From: Gluconacetobacter diazotrophicus PA1 5
Lineage (GTDB): Bacteria > Pseudomonadota > Alphaproteobacteria > Acetobacterales > Acetobacteraceae
Reading direction: 5' to 3'
Assembly (NCBI RefSeq): GCF_000021325.1
Contig: NC_011365.1
Coordinates: 1,146,001-1,210,000 of the forward strand
DNA length: 64,000 nucleotides
Shown: piece by piece, positions 51,201-64,000 of the stretch
Layout: every line of letters begins with the position of its first letter
Position numbering within the stretch: the stretch's first letter is position 1
Notes under the pieces: model-generated
Told to the model about the DNA's origin: nothing
Databases searched by the model: none
The model's input: only the letters and a program-made list of their open reading frames with translations
Position numbers and translations under genes: made by a program

Positions 51201-53312
51201 CTACAAGCCAAGCCCCCTGCCCCGACCCAGTTCCCACGAGATTCCGCCATGCTCGTCCATGGAGATGGTCATCTCCTTCTGGCGCTGTTTTCCGATCTCC
51301 GGTCGCCAGGGCACCAGCGAGAATTCATGTCCGCTTTCCAGCACCGCAAACCGCCCGCTGGCCAGATCGACCGGACCTTTCAGCGTGCCCTGGATGGTCT
51401 CGAAGCGATCAAGCGGCCGCCACAACTTTTCCCGCTTGGCAGCCATGGCCTGTCCGACCCGTTCCACCTCCCGCGCTTCCAGCGCCGCCAGCAAATTCTT
51501 CCGGTAGCGGACCATGCCCTCCGAGGTCAGGCTGGCATCCCCACGGTCGAGCAGCGCTTTTTGCCGTCTGGCCAGGGCGTCGCCGACTTCGCCCCCGAAC
51601 CCGGCCTCCACCCGGTCGCCCTCACGTCTGACTCCGGCCACCAGACGCCGGTCAAGCCAGGTCGCGCCATCGGAGCCGATCTGCGCCTCCAGATCGAAAG
51701 CCGACAGCAGCCGCACCGTCGCCTTCGGCGAACGGGCGGCGTCATAGGCAATGGAGCGTTGCTGGAAATCTTCCGGAACGCGCCAGCGGTCGGCCTCCAG
51801 CCGCTCCACGATCCCCGCCCGGCGCAATGCCTCCAGACGGCGGACATGCCCTTTGATGAGGTCTTCCGGCGTGCCTTTGACGCTCCAGCAGTCGAGCTGC
51901 ATCCGCTCCAGATGAGCGGAAGGCCGATAGATCCCGTCCTCGGTATGGGCGAGGATCGCCCGGTCGGAGGGGCGTGGTTTGTCGGGAACCGGGGCCGCCG
52001 CGATCTCCACGATCGCGCCACCGGGAATGTCCTCCATCTGAGCCGGATCGAAACCGCGCAGGTGATGCACCCGCCCGTCGAGACCATCGACCACCAGCGA
52101 TAGTTTTTCACCCAGTTCGTCCGTCAGGTGCCTGTCCACCAGTTGCCCGATGACCGGTTTCTCCGGAACCTCGCCATGGAAACGGAAATGCGCCGGGTCG
52201 CGCGTTGGCGCTGTTCCCTTGTCGCGCGCCTTCAGGGCGCGGTGCATCTGCTTCGTGATGTCGTCGCGCTCGCCGAGATTCCGCAGGCGCTCTTCCAACC
52301 GGTCGTCGAGTGCCCATCTGCCCGGTTCCGTCTGGCTGGCCAGTCCCATGCGCTCCAGTTTCGCCAGACGTGACAGGCGCAGCCGTCGGTCCACCAGATC
52401 AGAAGTCGGTGTTTCGATACCGGGGCGCATGTCGAGGCTACCATCCCGCACCTGATCCAGCAGGGCACGGTCGATGCGGATGAAGCGGTCGCGGTCGATC
52501 TCGTTTTCCAGCTTCCGGCGCTGTTCGATCTCGGACACGGGACCGAGGTCCAGCGTCAGGAATTCGGAGGCGCGTTCGCGAATGCCATGGGTGATGTAGC
52601 CGCCATCGATGACGAGATCCTTGCCCTGGTCGTCGCGACCGTTAACCACGACATGGATGTGGGAATGCGCGGTGTTGAAATGGTTCACCGCTACCCAGTC
52701 CAGACGTGTGCCGAGATCGGCTTCCATCCGCGTCATCAGGTCGCGCGTGAAATCCGTCAGATCCTCCAGCCGATCGGCGTCTTCCGGTGAGACGATGAAG
52801 CGGAACTGATGCCGGTCCTCCACCCCGCGTTCAAGGAAGGCTCTTGCATCGGCGCGGTCAGTCTCCGCGTTGTAGAGGACACCACGCTCGCCTTCACGGG
52901 ACGTGCCTTCACGCTGGATGTAACGCAGGTGGGCAGCGGCCCCGCCTCCCTTCCCGGCCTGACGCACCACACGCGCTTTCACGGTCACACGGCGGGCACC
53001 GGACATCTGATGCCGCCAGCCGGCGATCCCGCGCGCCCGGACGAAGGACGCGCCACGCCCGCGACCCACCCCACGGGTGGAACCGGAACGCGACGCGCTC
53101 CCCGCACGCGAAGACGCAACAGACTCAGAAGAAAAGCGGCGGCCACTGCCGCCGCCCGACCCGCTGCCTCCCCTCTTTCCGGGGGACAGGGATTGCCGCC
53201 GAACCTGTGTGCGGATGCCGGTCAGAAAGTCCGCCTGACCACGCGCCAAGCCGCCCTTCGAGCGGAGGCGTCCAACTCTGGGACGGAACGCGGTGTCGTC
53301 ATCCTGCGGCAT
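51201..53312 (-). CDS. VirD2/TraI-type relaxase with DUF3363 (right element)
   Basis: A 703-residue relaxase; GAGG precedes the ATG. The N-terminal 100 residues are Ser/Gly/Arg rich. The HUH metal site is VAVNHFNTAHSHIHVVVNG; the catalytic tyrosine is probably in HLRYIQREG. DUF3363 fills the C-terminal two thirds, ending LGRGRGLGL. It is diverged from the 11246-13000 relaxase, so it should act at a different oriT. It is separated from the DUF2840 gene by IS1111 copy 2. Confidence 0.9.
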   Translation of the reverse strand: MPQDDDTAFRPRVGRLRSKGGLARGQADFLTGIRTQVRRQSLSPGKRGGSGSGGGSGRRFSSESVASSRAGSASRSGSTRGVGRGRGASFVRARGIAGWRHQMSGARRVTVKARVVRQAGKGGGAAAHLRYIQREGTSREGERGVLYNAETDRADARAFLERGVEDRHQFRFIVSPEDADRLEDLTDFTRDLMTRMEADLGTRLDWVAVNHFNTAHSHIHVVVNGRDDQGKDLVIDGGYITHGIRERASEFLTLDLGPVSEIEQRRKLENEIDRDRFIRIDRALLDQVRDGSLDMRPGIETPTSDLVDRRLRLSRLAKLERMGLASQTEPGRWALDDRLEERLRNLGERDDITKQMHRALKARDKGTAPTRDPAHFRFHGEVPEKPVIGQLVDRHLTDELGEKLSLVVDGLDGRVHHLRGFDPAQMEDIPGGAIVEIAAAPVPDKPRPSDRAILAHTEDGIYRPSAHLERMQLDCWSVKGTPEDLIKGHVRRLEALRRAGIVERLEADRWRVPEDFQQRSIAYDAARSPKATVRLLSAFDLEAQIGSDGATWLDRRLVAGVRREGDRVEAGFGGEVGDALARRQKALLDRGDASLTSEGMVRYRKNLLAALEAREVERVGQAMAAKREKLWRPLDRFETIQGTLKGPVDLASGRFAVLESGHEFSLVPWRPEIGKQRQKEMTISMDEHGGISWELGRGRGLGL

Positions 53313-53498
53313 GGCCAGACCTCGCGGAAACCGGGCTTTTCGGGGATAGTGCCGTCAGAAACGGCGGAAAGCTCTCACTCCTGAAAAATGACGGCTCAGA
53401 CGTCTAAAATCCAGAGTGCCACTCGAAATATCCCTAACCCCATGTGCAGACAAAGAAAACCGCAGGTGGGGACAGGCAGGAGTGCCACGTCCTTTAAT

Positions 53499-53909
53499 CT
53501 TGCCCTCTTAATCGGGCGGGTTTTTTGGTCAAGTTTTTCATTCTTCGTTTTCCTTTAGCTTCCTTTCACGATCACAGTTCTGCTCCTGGACTGGCATCTC
53601 GGCCCTGACTGAGGGTTCGTGGCACGCCGTGCACTCTTCCGCGCTCAGCGACGACTGATATGCCGCCCCATCCGTGGATGGGCGGCCGGCCTTTCGTCGT
53701 GGCGCATTTTGCCATCGGATTCACGGGGCAGCATCACAGGCACTCGAGCGGAGTCCCACGAGGCGTTCACCTGCGCGTGCTCCAGGCAAGATATCGTGCT
53801 TCCCGTCGTCCTCGACTGCACCCTTCCCCATCCGCCTTGGCGGATCTCCCTGTTCAGAACGCCGCGGTCATCCCGACACGCGGCGGAACATTCCTTTGCA
53901 GCTGGACAC
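53499..53909 (-). ncRNA. Candidate bridge-RNA region of IS1111 copy 2
   Basis: The 411 bp 3' of the transposase, identical to 13154-13564. Expected location of the guide RNA in this group; inferred from position only. Confidence 0.4.
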
Positions 53910-54998
53910 TCACGCGAGCGCCCGCGGCAATTTGCGGTTCTTGCAAGCGATATGACGGGCCCGCTCTTCGGGATCGACGGCCGGACCGCCGTCATAGACC
54001 GTTCCGTCGAGCCACATGGCATGCATGATCACGGCCATCTTGCGCGCCACGGCGACCGCCGCCTTGCGATGGCAGGACCGTTTCGCCAGTTCCAGGCCCC
54101 AGGTCCGCAGCTTGTCGCGCCCCTTGAAACGCGTCAGCAGGACCGACGCCGCTTCATAGAGGGACCGCCGCACCTCCGGATCGCCGGCCTTGCTGATGCG
54201 TCCCTGCACATCGATGCTGGTACCCGACTGCCAGCGCCGCGACGTCAGGCCGAAATACGCCGCGACGTCGCGCGAGCGCCGGAAGCGCGACGGATCGTCG
54301 ATCGCCGTCATCACGCCAAGCGCGGTCACCGGCCCCACCCCCGGAATGGCCATGAACCGCCGGCACACCTCGTCACCCGCGACGATCCGCACCACCAGCT
54401 TGTGCAGCCGGGTATATTCTTCCCAGAGCACGGCCTTCGCCCGCAGCATCGCCTCCATGAGATCGCGGGTCAGCGCGTCCTGCGCCACGGCCTCGCGAAC
54501 GGCGGTGTCGAAGCGCGCCCGCGAGACCGTGCCCAGGCGGATACCGAACGCCTTGAGCGAATGGCGGATCGTATTCTCGAGATCCATGAATTTGCGCTTG
54601 AGCGTGCTGCGCTGGGTCAGGATCAGACGCAGCCGATAGCTTGCTTCGCTCTTGATATGGGCCGTCCGGAACCAGCCGGTGCGCACGATATGCGCGATCC
54701 CCAGCGCGTCCGCCTTGTCGGTCTTGTTGCGCTGCGCCGACATCGCCGCCCGCACGTGTTTCGTCTCCAGGCAGACCGCCGGCAGGCCCAGCGCCAGCAT
54801 CTCCGGATGCAGCCAGGGCGACAGGGAACCTGCCTCGTGACCCATACGGCGCAGGCGCGGCAGGAACGGCTTCACGGCATCCCTGAGCGCAGCCGGGTCC
54901 GTGGCCACCGTCGTTTCCAGATGCACGGTGCCCTGCTCGTCCACCACACAGACCGCCGTTTCGTCGATCGACACATCGAGACCGCAAAAGAATTCCAT
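53910..54998 (-). CDS. IS110-family transposase (IS1111 group), copy 2
   Basis: The 362-residue DEDD recombinase, same protein as at 13565-14653, started at the ATG at 54998 with GGGAGG upstream. Being intact in two identical copies, the IS has probably moved recently in this lineage. Confidence 0.92.
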   Translation of the reverse strand: MEFFCGLDVSIDETAVCVVDEQGTVHLETTVATDPAALRDAVKPFLPRLRRMGHEAGSLSPWLHPEMLALGLPAVCLETKHVRAAMSAQRNKTDKADALGIAHIVRTGWFRTAHIKSEASYRLRLILTQRSTLKRKFMDLENTIRHSLKAFGIRLGTVSRARFDTAVREAVAQDALTRDLMEAMLRAKAVLWEEYTRLHKLVVRIVAGDEVCRRFMAIPGVGPVTALGVMTAIDDPSRFRRSRDVAAYFGLTSRRWQSGTSIDVQGRISKAGDPEVRRSLYEAASVLLTRFKGRDKLRTWGLELAKRSCHRKAAVAVARKMAVIMHAMWLDGTVYDGGPAVDPEERARHIACKNRKLPRALA

Positions 54999-55102
54999 CG
55001 CACGCCTCCCGCGCTGCTGTTTCACCGCGGCAACTCTACCTTCTTTCCGGCCCGGGAGACCGCCAATCGACGACGACCGCTCAGGCCCGATTACGGCTGG
55101 CA

Positions 55103-55673
55103 CTCACGTTTTTCCTCTTTCCGGCCTCTGAATTCGGCTTTTCCGAATCTGATGCCCCCTTGCCAGCCTGACCGGAATGACTGGCAAAACCTGCCACGAA
55201 GCGCCTCCCGCCACCACGCGAACGGAACGACGAAACGCTGCGCCGCGACCTGTCTTCCGTGTGTCTTATGATGTGCTGTGAACATGTCAAAATCATGCGT
55301 CGGACGTGATCAGAATCCAGATCCGCACATGACTGGGAACTGTCAAAGTGATGACGCTCCCGGCGACGATGACCAATCGGTCAGCCTGCGTTCGTCGTGC
55401 ATCCGGGCCGCCCGTCCACCGCATGCGAAGGGCACTCCGGATGCGGGAAACCTCGTGTCACTGAACGCCGGGATCGTTCGTCGGAATGGCGTCTGAAACA
55501 CGCCTGAAGATGACAAGAATGCACGCGGCGGCGCAGCCGGCGCCTTCCGCTCGCGGCGCGAAGCGCCGCGTTGTCCCGGCACAAAACGAACGCGACAGGA
55601 GGATGGAAAAGCTGGCCGGAAAGAGAAGGGAAAGGCACGGGCAAACGTCGGTAAGCCAGACGCGGAAGCACAC
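55103..55673. other. Intergenic stretch between IS1111 copy 2 and DUF2840 gene
   Basis: About 570 bp with no supported gene. In the left element this slot holds traF, DUF736 and the transglycosylase, all absent here. It contains one copy (55545-55575) of a GC-rich palindromic repeat that recurs at 56251-56281 on the other side of the DUF2840 gene. Confidence 0.5.
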
Positions 55674-56281
55674 TCAATGCAACGCGCGACGACGCAGCCA
55701 TGCCCGATGCCGTGCTTTGGTATAGGCCTCGGGCTGCTGCCGTGCCTCCAGCCGATGGTGCAGGTGACGCCAGTAATCGGGACTGACTTCGACCGGATCG
55801 ATGTCCTGCGCCTCGACCGCGTCGATCGCTTCCAGCACACGCTGGACGCGCGGCCATGAACTCTGGTGCAGCAACACCTCGCCGCCCGGCCGCACGCATG
55901 GGACAGTCTGGTAGTCTTCGCCGGAGCCGACCGTGCGCACGATGTCAATGTGCGATTCAACCGTGCCATACTCGTTGGCGGCCCAGCGGACGAAGGCGAA
56001 CACGCTGCCGGGCGCGAAGCTGAGCATGCGCCGTTGACGGTCGAGGATCGTGTCCGTGACCGGGTGGCCGAAGCGCAGCCAGCGTTCGACCTGTTTTTCG
56101 ATCCACGTCAGTTCGACCGTCGTGATCAGGGCGAACGGATCGTCAGGCATCACGTCTGTTTCCTCTTCACGACTGCTCTCCGCCAGCACGGCCGTTGTCG
56201 GCATGATGACGGCATCAGACTTCACTTTCACTTGCCAGCCTGCTGGCGCGTTCCGCTCGCGGCGCGGAGCGCCGCGTCGTC
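55545..56281. repeat. Pair of GC-rich palindromic repeats flanking the DUF2840 gene
   Basis: A 31-bp unit at 55545-55575 recurs at 56251-56281 with two substitutions. Its heart is CGCGGCGC, a 3-base loop and GCGCCGCG. Both units begin TTCCGCTCG. They bracket the DUF2840 gene and could be a REP-like repeat or paired transcript ends. Confidence 0.6.
55674..56150 (-). CDS. DUF2840 protein (right element)
   Basis: A 158-residue protein from the ATG at 56150, with AGAGGA upstream; an in-frame ATG at 56204 is an alternative. It shares VELTWIEKQVERWLRFG, SFAPGSVFAFVRWAANEYGT and ARHRAWLRRRAL with the 16412-16909 protein. In this element it is orphaned from traF and parA. Function unknown. Confidence 0.75.
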   Translation of the reverse strand: MPDDPFALITTVELTWIEKQVERWLRFGHPVTDTILDRQRRMLSFAPGSVFAFVRWAANEYGTVESHIDIVRTVGSGEDYQTVPCVRPGGEVLLHQSSWPRVQRVLEAIDAVEAQDIDPVEVSPDYWRHLHHRLEARQQPEAYTKARHRAWLRRRALH

Positions 56282-56455
56282 TCGCCCCAGCATGATGCAT
56301 GGGCAGCCACACGAAAAGGACAAGGACCACGCGAGCCGGGCTTGCCCGGCGAGCCCGCCACGCCTGGGGTTTGGACGTGTCCCCAGCCTCGATCCGTCGA
56401 CCGGCGCGCCGTTTGGAACCGTTCAGAAAGGCCGGAAAGGGAAGGAGCGGGGGCT

Positions 56456-57127
56456 TTACGCCGCCCGCCTCTCGCCCCAATAGGCCAGCCGCCGGGAAGC
56501 CGTCGCCGCGTGCGTTTCGTCCAGTTCCATACCCAGCCAGTCGCGCCCGAGATGCTGCGCGGCGACCAGCGATGAACCAGAACCGCAGAACGGATCGAAC
56601 GTGATTCCGCCTACCGGGCAGAAAGCATGAACCAGCGGCAGCAACGCCGCGACGGGCTTCTGCGTCGGGTGCAGTTTGTTCCCCGAATACGGCATGTCGA
56701 TCACGTCCGGGATCGGCTGACGGGGCAGCTTCGCATCGCCCTTGGCCAGGAGGTACGCCTGTTCATGGCTGTAGCGAAGAAAGCGCGCCGATGACGCATA
56801 GGACTTGCGGAACACCAGATGACCGACCACCCGGAACCCGGCCGCCCGCCATGCGTCCACGAACAGGTGAACCTTGGTCCAGGAATAGAAGGAAACAGCA
56901 AACCCGCCTTCTTTCAATACCCTGTGCATCTGGCTGAACGCGGGACGAAGCCACGCCGCATTGTCGTCGTTGCGCACCGTGCGGCCGTCGCGCCCCTGGT
57001 AGCCGACCAGATATGGCGGGTCCGTGAGGATGAAATCCACGCTCCCGCGCGGCATGGCCCGCATGAGGGAAACGCTGTCGCCGTGGCGGATCACATTGCG
57101 GAAGGCTCCATTTTCGCTGTCGGTCAT
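56456..57127 (-). CDS. Orphan amino-type DNA methyltransferase (N4/N6, DNA-methylase superfamily)
   Basis: A 223-residue enzyme from the ATG at 57127. Catalytic motif IV DPPYLVGYQGRDG lies near residue 37 and the SAM motif FDPFCGSGSSLVAAQHLGRD near residue 185, so it is of the beta-like order. NKLHPTQKPVAALLPLV is the conserved link. No restriction partner is beside it, so it probably shields the element from host restriction or affects regulation. Its leader holds a 13-bp hairpin at 57304-57334. Confidence 0.9.
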   Translation of the reverse strand: MTDSENGAFRNVIRHGDSVSLMRAMPRGSVDFILTDPPYLVGYQGRDGRTVRNDDNAAWLRPAFSQMHRVLKEGGFAVSFYSWTKVHLFVDAWRAAGFRVVGHLVFRKSYASSARFLRYSHEQAYLLAKGDAKLPRQPIPDVIDMPYSGNKLHPTQKPVAALLPLVHAFCPVGGITFDPFCGSGSSLVAAQHLGRDWLGMELDETHAATASRRLAYWGERRAA

Positions 57128-57653
57128 GTCCTTGATTCCCTTGCCGGTAAAATCGCCGGGGAAGCACCCGTGCGTGCTTCCCGGAGGCGGGCGACCGCGC
57201 GGAAAGGATGGGGACAAATGACGGCGGGAGTGGCCGGGTTGCGCGCCAGCGGGGCGAAGCCCTGCGCCGTCGCGCGGCCCTGCCGCTCTGTAGGCGGCGT
57301 TTGGGGGAAGGAAAACAAAGAGTTTTCCTTCCCCTTCACGATCCGGCCCGATGGCGATACAGGATGTTGCAGGACGCCATGGCTTATGTTGCCCTCGACT
57401 GAGGACACGGTGCCTGGGACGCCTCATCCCATTCACAAAGTCATCAGAATAATTAATAGTTATTCATCATATCACCGACCGTTCTCCTTTTGTCGTCCGC
57501 CGGATTACGCCCGGATACGCCAGAGTACGCACACGCCGACAATTGCCGACACGAGTACCATTTCCTCGCTTCCAAAGTACAACGCCCTTGCCTTGAGGTA
57601 TTCGTTTTTCATGCCCCATGATCCGGTTCTCTCCAGACGGAAAGGGCAGGACG
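57128..57653. other. Leader of the methyltransferase and divergent promoter region
   Basis: About 525 bp without a gene. GGGGAAGGAAAAC (57304-57316) pairs perfectly with GTTTTCCTTCCCC (57322-57334) around AAAGA. An AT-rich stretch near 57440-57475 may hold promoters for both directions. Confidence 0.5.
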
Positions 57654-57893
57654 ATGACGGACAAGGACCGCAGGGCGAAGACTGGGCCGATCGCGCCGGC
57701 CAATGATAATAACCCGTCGGGAACCGCATCCGATCCGGCGATGAAAGCGCGGATGGACGAACTGGTGTTCATCCTCGCCAGGATGCTGGGACGCCAGATC
57801 GCCCGCGAGGAATTCGAACGGCGTCTGGGTCAGATTGACACAGCCAACGACAACGATCCGTCAGACCGAAGTCGGGAGGAACCAGGTGAGTGA
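57654..57893 (+). CDS. Small protein upstream of toxin-antitoxin and recombinase 2
   Basis: A 79-residue protein from the ATG at 57654, preceded by GGAAAGGGCAGG. The core MDELVFILARMLGRQIAREE is like that of the 42902-43096 protein near recombinase 1; flanks are rich in Asn/Asp (PANDNNPSG, DTANDNDPSD). The recurrence next to both recombinases suggests a recombination accessory role; not proven. Confidence 0.65.
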   Translation: MTDKDRRAKTGPIAPANDNNPSGTASDPAMKARMDELVFILARMLGRQIAREEFERRLGQIDTANDNDPSDRSREEPGE

Positions 57894-57961
57894 CGCCTGT
57901 CCCATCCAGGGCACCATTTCAGGCAGGCCGGGATCACCTGTTTTGCGCTTCCTTTACTCGT

Positions 57962-57980
57962 ACAAATGTATTACATTTGT
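57962..57980 (+). promoter_or_regulatory. 19-bp palindromic operator of the toxin-antitoxin pair
   Basis: ACAAATGTA-T-TACATTTGT is a perfect palindrome 20 bp upstream of the antitoxin ATG. It is the expected autoregulatory site of the RelB-like antitoxin. Confidence 0.65.
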
Positions 57981-58000
57981 CCTGCAATCAGGAGGAAGCC

Positions 58001-58264
58001 ATGTCCGCCGTGACGTTCCGTGTCGATGACACCCTCAAGGCCGCCGCTGTCGCGAAGCTGTCGGCGCAAGGCATGTCCCTGTCCGACGTGCTGCGCGATA
58101 CCCTGGCCTATATCGCCGAGACCGGCCAGCCGCCGGTCAAGCGCCGCCTTGTGACCGACGAGGATGCAAGGCTGATCGAGATCGTCCGCGAACGCCTCGC
58201 CGATCCCGCGCCGCGTCATCGCATGACGCTGGCGGACTTGAAGGCCCGCCATCCGGATGACTGA
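58001..58264 (+). CDS. RelB/DinJ-type antitoxin
   Basis: An 87-residue protein from the ATG at 58001, with AGGAGG upstream. The N-terminal ribbon-helix-helix reads VTFRVDDTLKAAAVAKLSAQ and MSLSDVLRDTLAYIAETGQ, typical of RelB/DinJ. It overlaps the toxin gene by 8 bp and follows a palindromic operator. It neutralises the toxin and represses the pair. Confidence 0.87.
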   Translation: MSAVTFRVDDTLKAAAVAKLSAQGMSLSDVLRDTLAYIAETGQPPVKRRLVTDEDARLIEIVRERLADPAPRHRMTLADLKARHPDD

Positions 58265-58601
58265 ATACGCGATCGAGTTCGACGATCGCGCTCTCCGCGA
58301 GTGGGATGGGCTGGACGGCAGCATTCGCAGGAAGTTCGAGAAAAAGCTCGAAAAGCTTGTTCTGAACCCGCACTCTCCCGGTAACGAACTGCACGGCGAT
58401 CTCGCCGGATTCTACAAGATCAAACTGCGCCAGGACGGCTACCGCCTCGTCTATCAGGTCGTGGAACAGCGGATCGTCATCTTCGTCATCGCGGTCGGAC
58501 GCCGTGAGGACAACGAAATCTACACGGCGGCAACCGGGCGCATCCCGGAGACGCCAGCCGATCGGACACATCAGCCCAGCGGCAGAAGCCGCAAGAGGTA
58601 A
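58257..58601 (+). CDS. RelE-type mRNA interferase toxin
   Basis: A 114-residue protein: YAIEFDDRALREWDGLDGSI, FEKKLEKLVLNPHSPGNEL, GFYKIKLRQDGYRLVYQV and VIFVIAVGRREDNEIYTAA match RelE, with the basic residues K and R in the central strand that contact mRNA. Known members cleave mRNA on the ribosome. The C-terminal PADRTHQPSGRSRKR tail is longer than usual. The pair lies between the small protein and recombinase 2 and probably stabilises the element. Confidence 0.88.
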   Translation: MTEYAIEFDDRALREWDGLDGSIRRKFEKKLEKLVLNPHSPGNELHGDLAGFYKIKLRQDGYRLVYQVVEQRIVIFVIAVGRREDNEIYTAATGRIPETPADRTHQPSGRSRKR

Positions 58602-58633
58602 ACCTTACAAAACCACCTGTCGGGAGATTCGCC

Positions 58634-60355
<1,722 letters not shown>

Positions 60356-60393
60356 CTGGTGTGGTGTGTGTGTTGTGAGGGGTGGACTGGAAG

Positions 60394-60510
60394 ACCTGGC
60401 GGCGACCGACTTTCCCGCGTCTTGAGACGCAGTATCATAGGCGCTGGGGCATTTCACGGCCGAGTTCGGGATGGGATCGGGTGGGTCTATCCCCGCCATG
60501 GCCACCAGGT
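60394..60510 (-). rRNA. rrf: 5S ribosomal RNA
   Basis: About 117 nt with the conserved CCCGATCCCATCCCGAACTC loop and complementary ends (ACCTGG/CCAGGT). It lies between the 23S gene and tRNA-fMet. Ends are placed by stem pairing, so they may be off by a base or two. Confidence 0.93.
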
Positions 60511-60629
60511 CGTCCAGTCCACCCTGTGGGGTGTTATTGGGCGTGTGAGGTTGGTGCGGTGAGAGGTGAGTGTGTTGTGTGGATGATTGCTGTGCATGTG
60601 TGTTGCCTGCTGGGCAGGCGGTGTGAGTG

Positions 60630-63360
<2,731 letters not shown>

Positions 63361-63714
63361 CTCACCACACATGCACAGGAACCATCCACACAAAGACCGT
63401 GGACAACCCCGCACATAAGAAAGTGCAGTCATCAGCACAATACACTCTTTACTCTCGTCTCTGAACGCTCTCGCCGCAATCCCTTAGCACGGAGCACTCC
63501 GGTTTCCCGGACCGCTCCACGGGTCAGACCAACCCGGGATCGCGACACGTCCACAGACGCACCAACCTATTCACACTGACAAAGAACAAACCATCGGGTC
63601 CCACCCGCCCAACGCCGCGCCGCGGTCGTCAGGCCAATGCAACCCAACCTCAATCTCTCCTGCGATGTTCCGTCATTCCAGCCCGCCGGCCTCAACACCA
63701 CTCCCAAGGGTCCA
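63361..63714 (-). other. Spacer between tRNA-Ala and 23S rRNA
   Basis: About 350 bp of transcribed spacer without a gene. It should hold the leader strand of the 23S processing stem; nothing else is recognised. Confidence 0.6.
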
Positions 63715-63790
63715 TGGTGGAGGCGGACGGGATCGAACCGACGACCCCCTGCTTGCAAAGCAGGTGCTCTCCCAGCTGAGCTACGCCCCC
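63715..63790 (-). tRNA. tRNA-Ala (TGC)
   Basis: A 76-nt tRNA, GGGGGCGTAGCTCAGCTGGG at the 5' end, anticodon TGC in CTTTGCAAG, GGTTCGATCCC T-arm, and an encoded CCA (TGG at 63715-63717). It lies in the 16S-23S spacer, as usual in Alphaproteobacteria. Confidence 0.97.
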
Positions 63791-63830
63791 AAAAGGCACA
63801 ACCACCCCACAAACCAGGGTGCGCCCAGAA

Positions 63831-63907
<77 letters not shown>

Positions 63908-64000
63908 AAACGGGTTTCTCATCGCAGGAAGGGATATGTTGACGGCGCCCCGTGATGCCAAAGGCACCACCCAGGGTAAGCCAGACACGCTGGCATTTGC

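Larger units (their letters stand above)
53499..55102 (-). mobile_element. IS110-family (IS1111 group) insertion sequence, copy 2
   Basis: Identical over 1,604 bp to 13154-14757 as far as I can compare. Subterminal inverted repeats are TAATCGGGC (53509-53517) and GCCCGATTA (55085-55093). Flanking bases differ from copy 1 on both sides, so this is an independent insertion rather than a duplication of a larger segment. Confidence 0.9.

Overview
The window is high-GC DNA of an alphaproteobacterium, most likely an acetic acid bacterium (Acetobacteraceae; inferred from gene style and element type, not proven). Only the last 3.7 kb is chromosomal core: an rRNA operon read on the minus strand in the order (16S outside the window) tRNA-Ile, tRNA-Ala, 23S, 5S, initiator tRNA-Met. 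Everything to the left, 1 to about 60.28 kb, is accessory DNA stacked against the 3' end of that initiator tRNA gene.

I read the accessory DNA as two integrative elements in tandem. The right-hand one (about 44.79-60.29 kb, 15.5 kb) is bounded by two copies of an 11-bp core identical to the tRNA 3' end. Joining its ends rebuilds a site with 16-bp near-perfect inverted arms, as expected for a large serine recombinase. It carries the recombinase at its right end, a RelE-type toxin-antitoxin pair, an orphan DNA methyltransferase, a DUF2840 protein, a DUF3363 relaxase and a CopG-like protein. Its cargo is a GHKL-ATPase/PD-(D/E)XK nuclease fusion that looks like a single-gene defence system, a SRPBCC-like protein, a GST, a TrmO/TsaA-like protein and an extra lpxD.

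The left-hand element (before 1 to about 44.8 kb) ends in its own serine recombinase, whose gene once also read into the tRNA. It has a replication/transfer backbone resembling Tn4371-type ICEs: alpA-repA-parA-RHH-DUF2840-traF-DUF736-slt, then an IS1111-type insertion, relaxase, parDE, traG and copG, plus a maintenance block (DUF2285 proteins, XRE regulator, DUF736, DUF2493, Toprim, DUF932, large ParB). No trb mating-pair genes are seen; where trbB would be expected there is a vapBC pair directly coupled to a helicase-methylase-ATPase (Hma-like) anti-phage operon that runs off the left edge. Redox and transport cargo (metallophosphoesterase, two SDRs, TetR, LysR, NADP reductase, ArsB-like permease, MFS, VOC) sits at 28.6-39.2 kb with an IS1182-family element.

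Two identical 1,604-bp IS1111-group copies each lie just upstream of a relaxase gene. An XRE regulator and the ParB/recombinase region share a palindromic operator. Several minus-strand genes have long hairpins in their leaders. A putative plasmid-type origin is embedded in the 3' end of repA.
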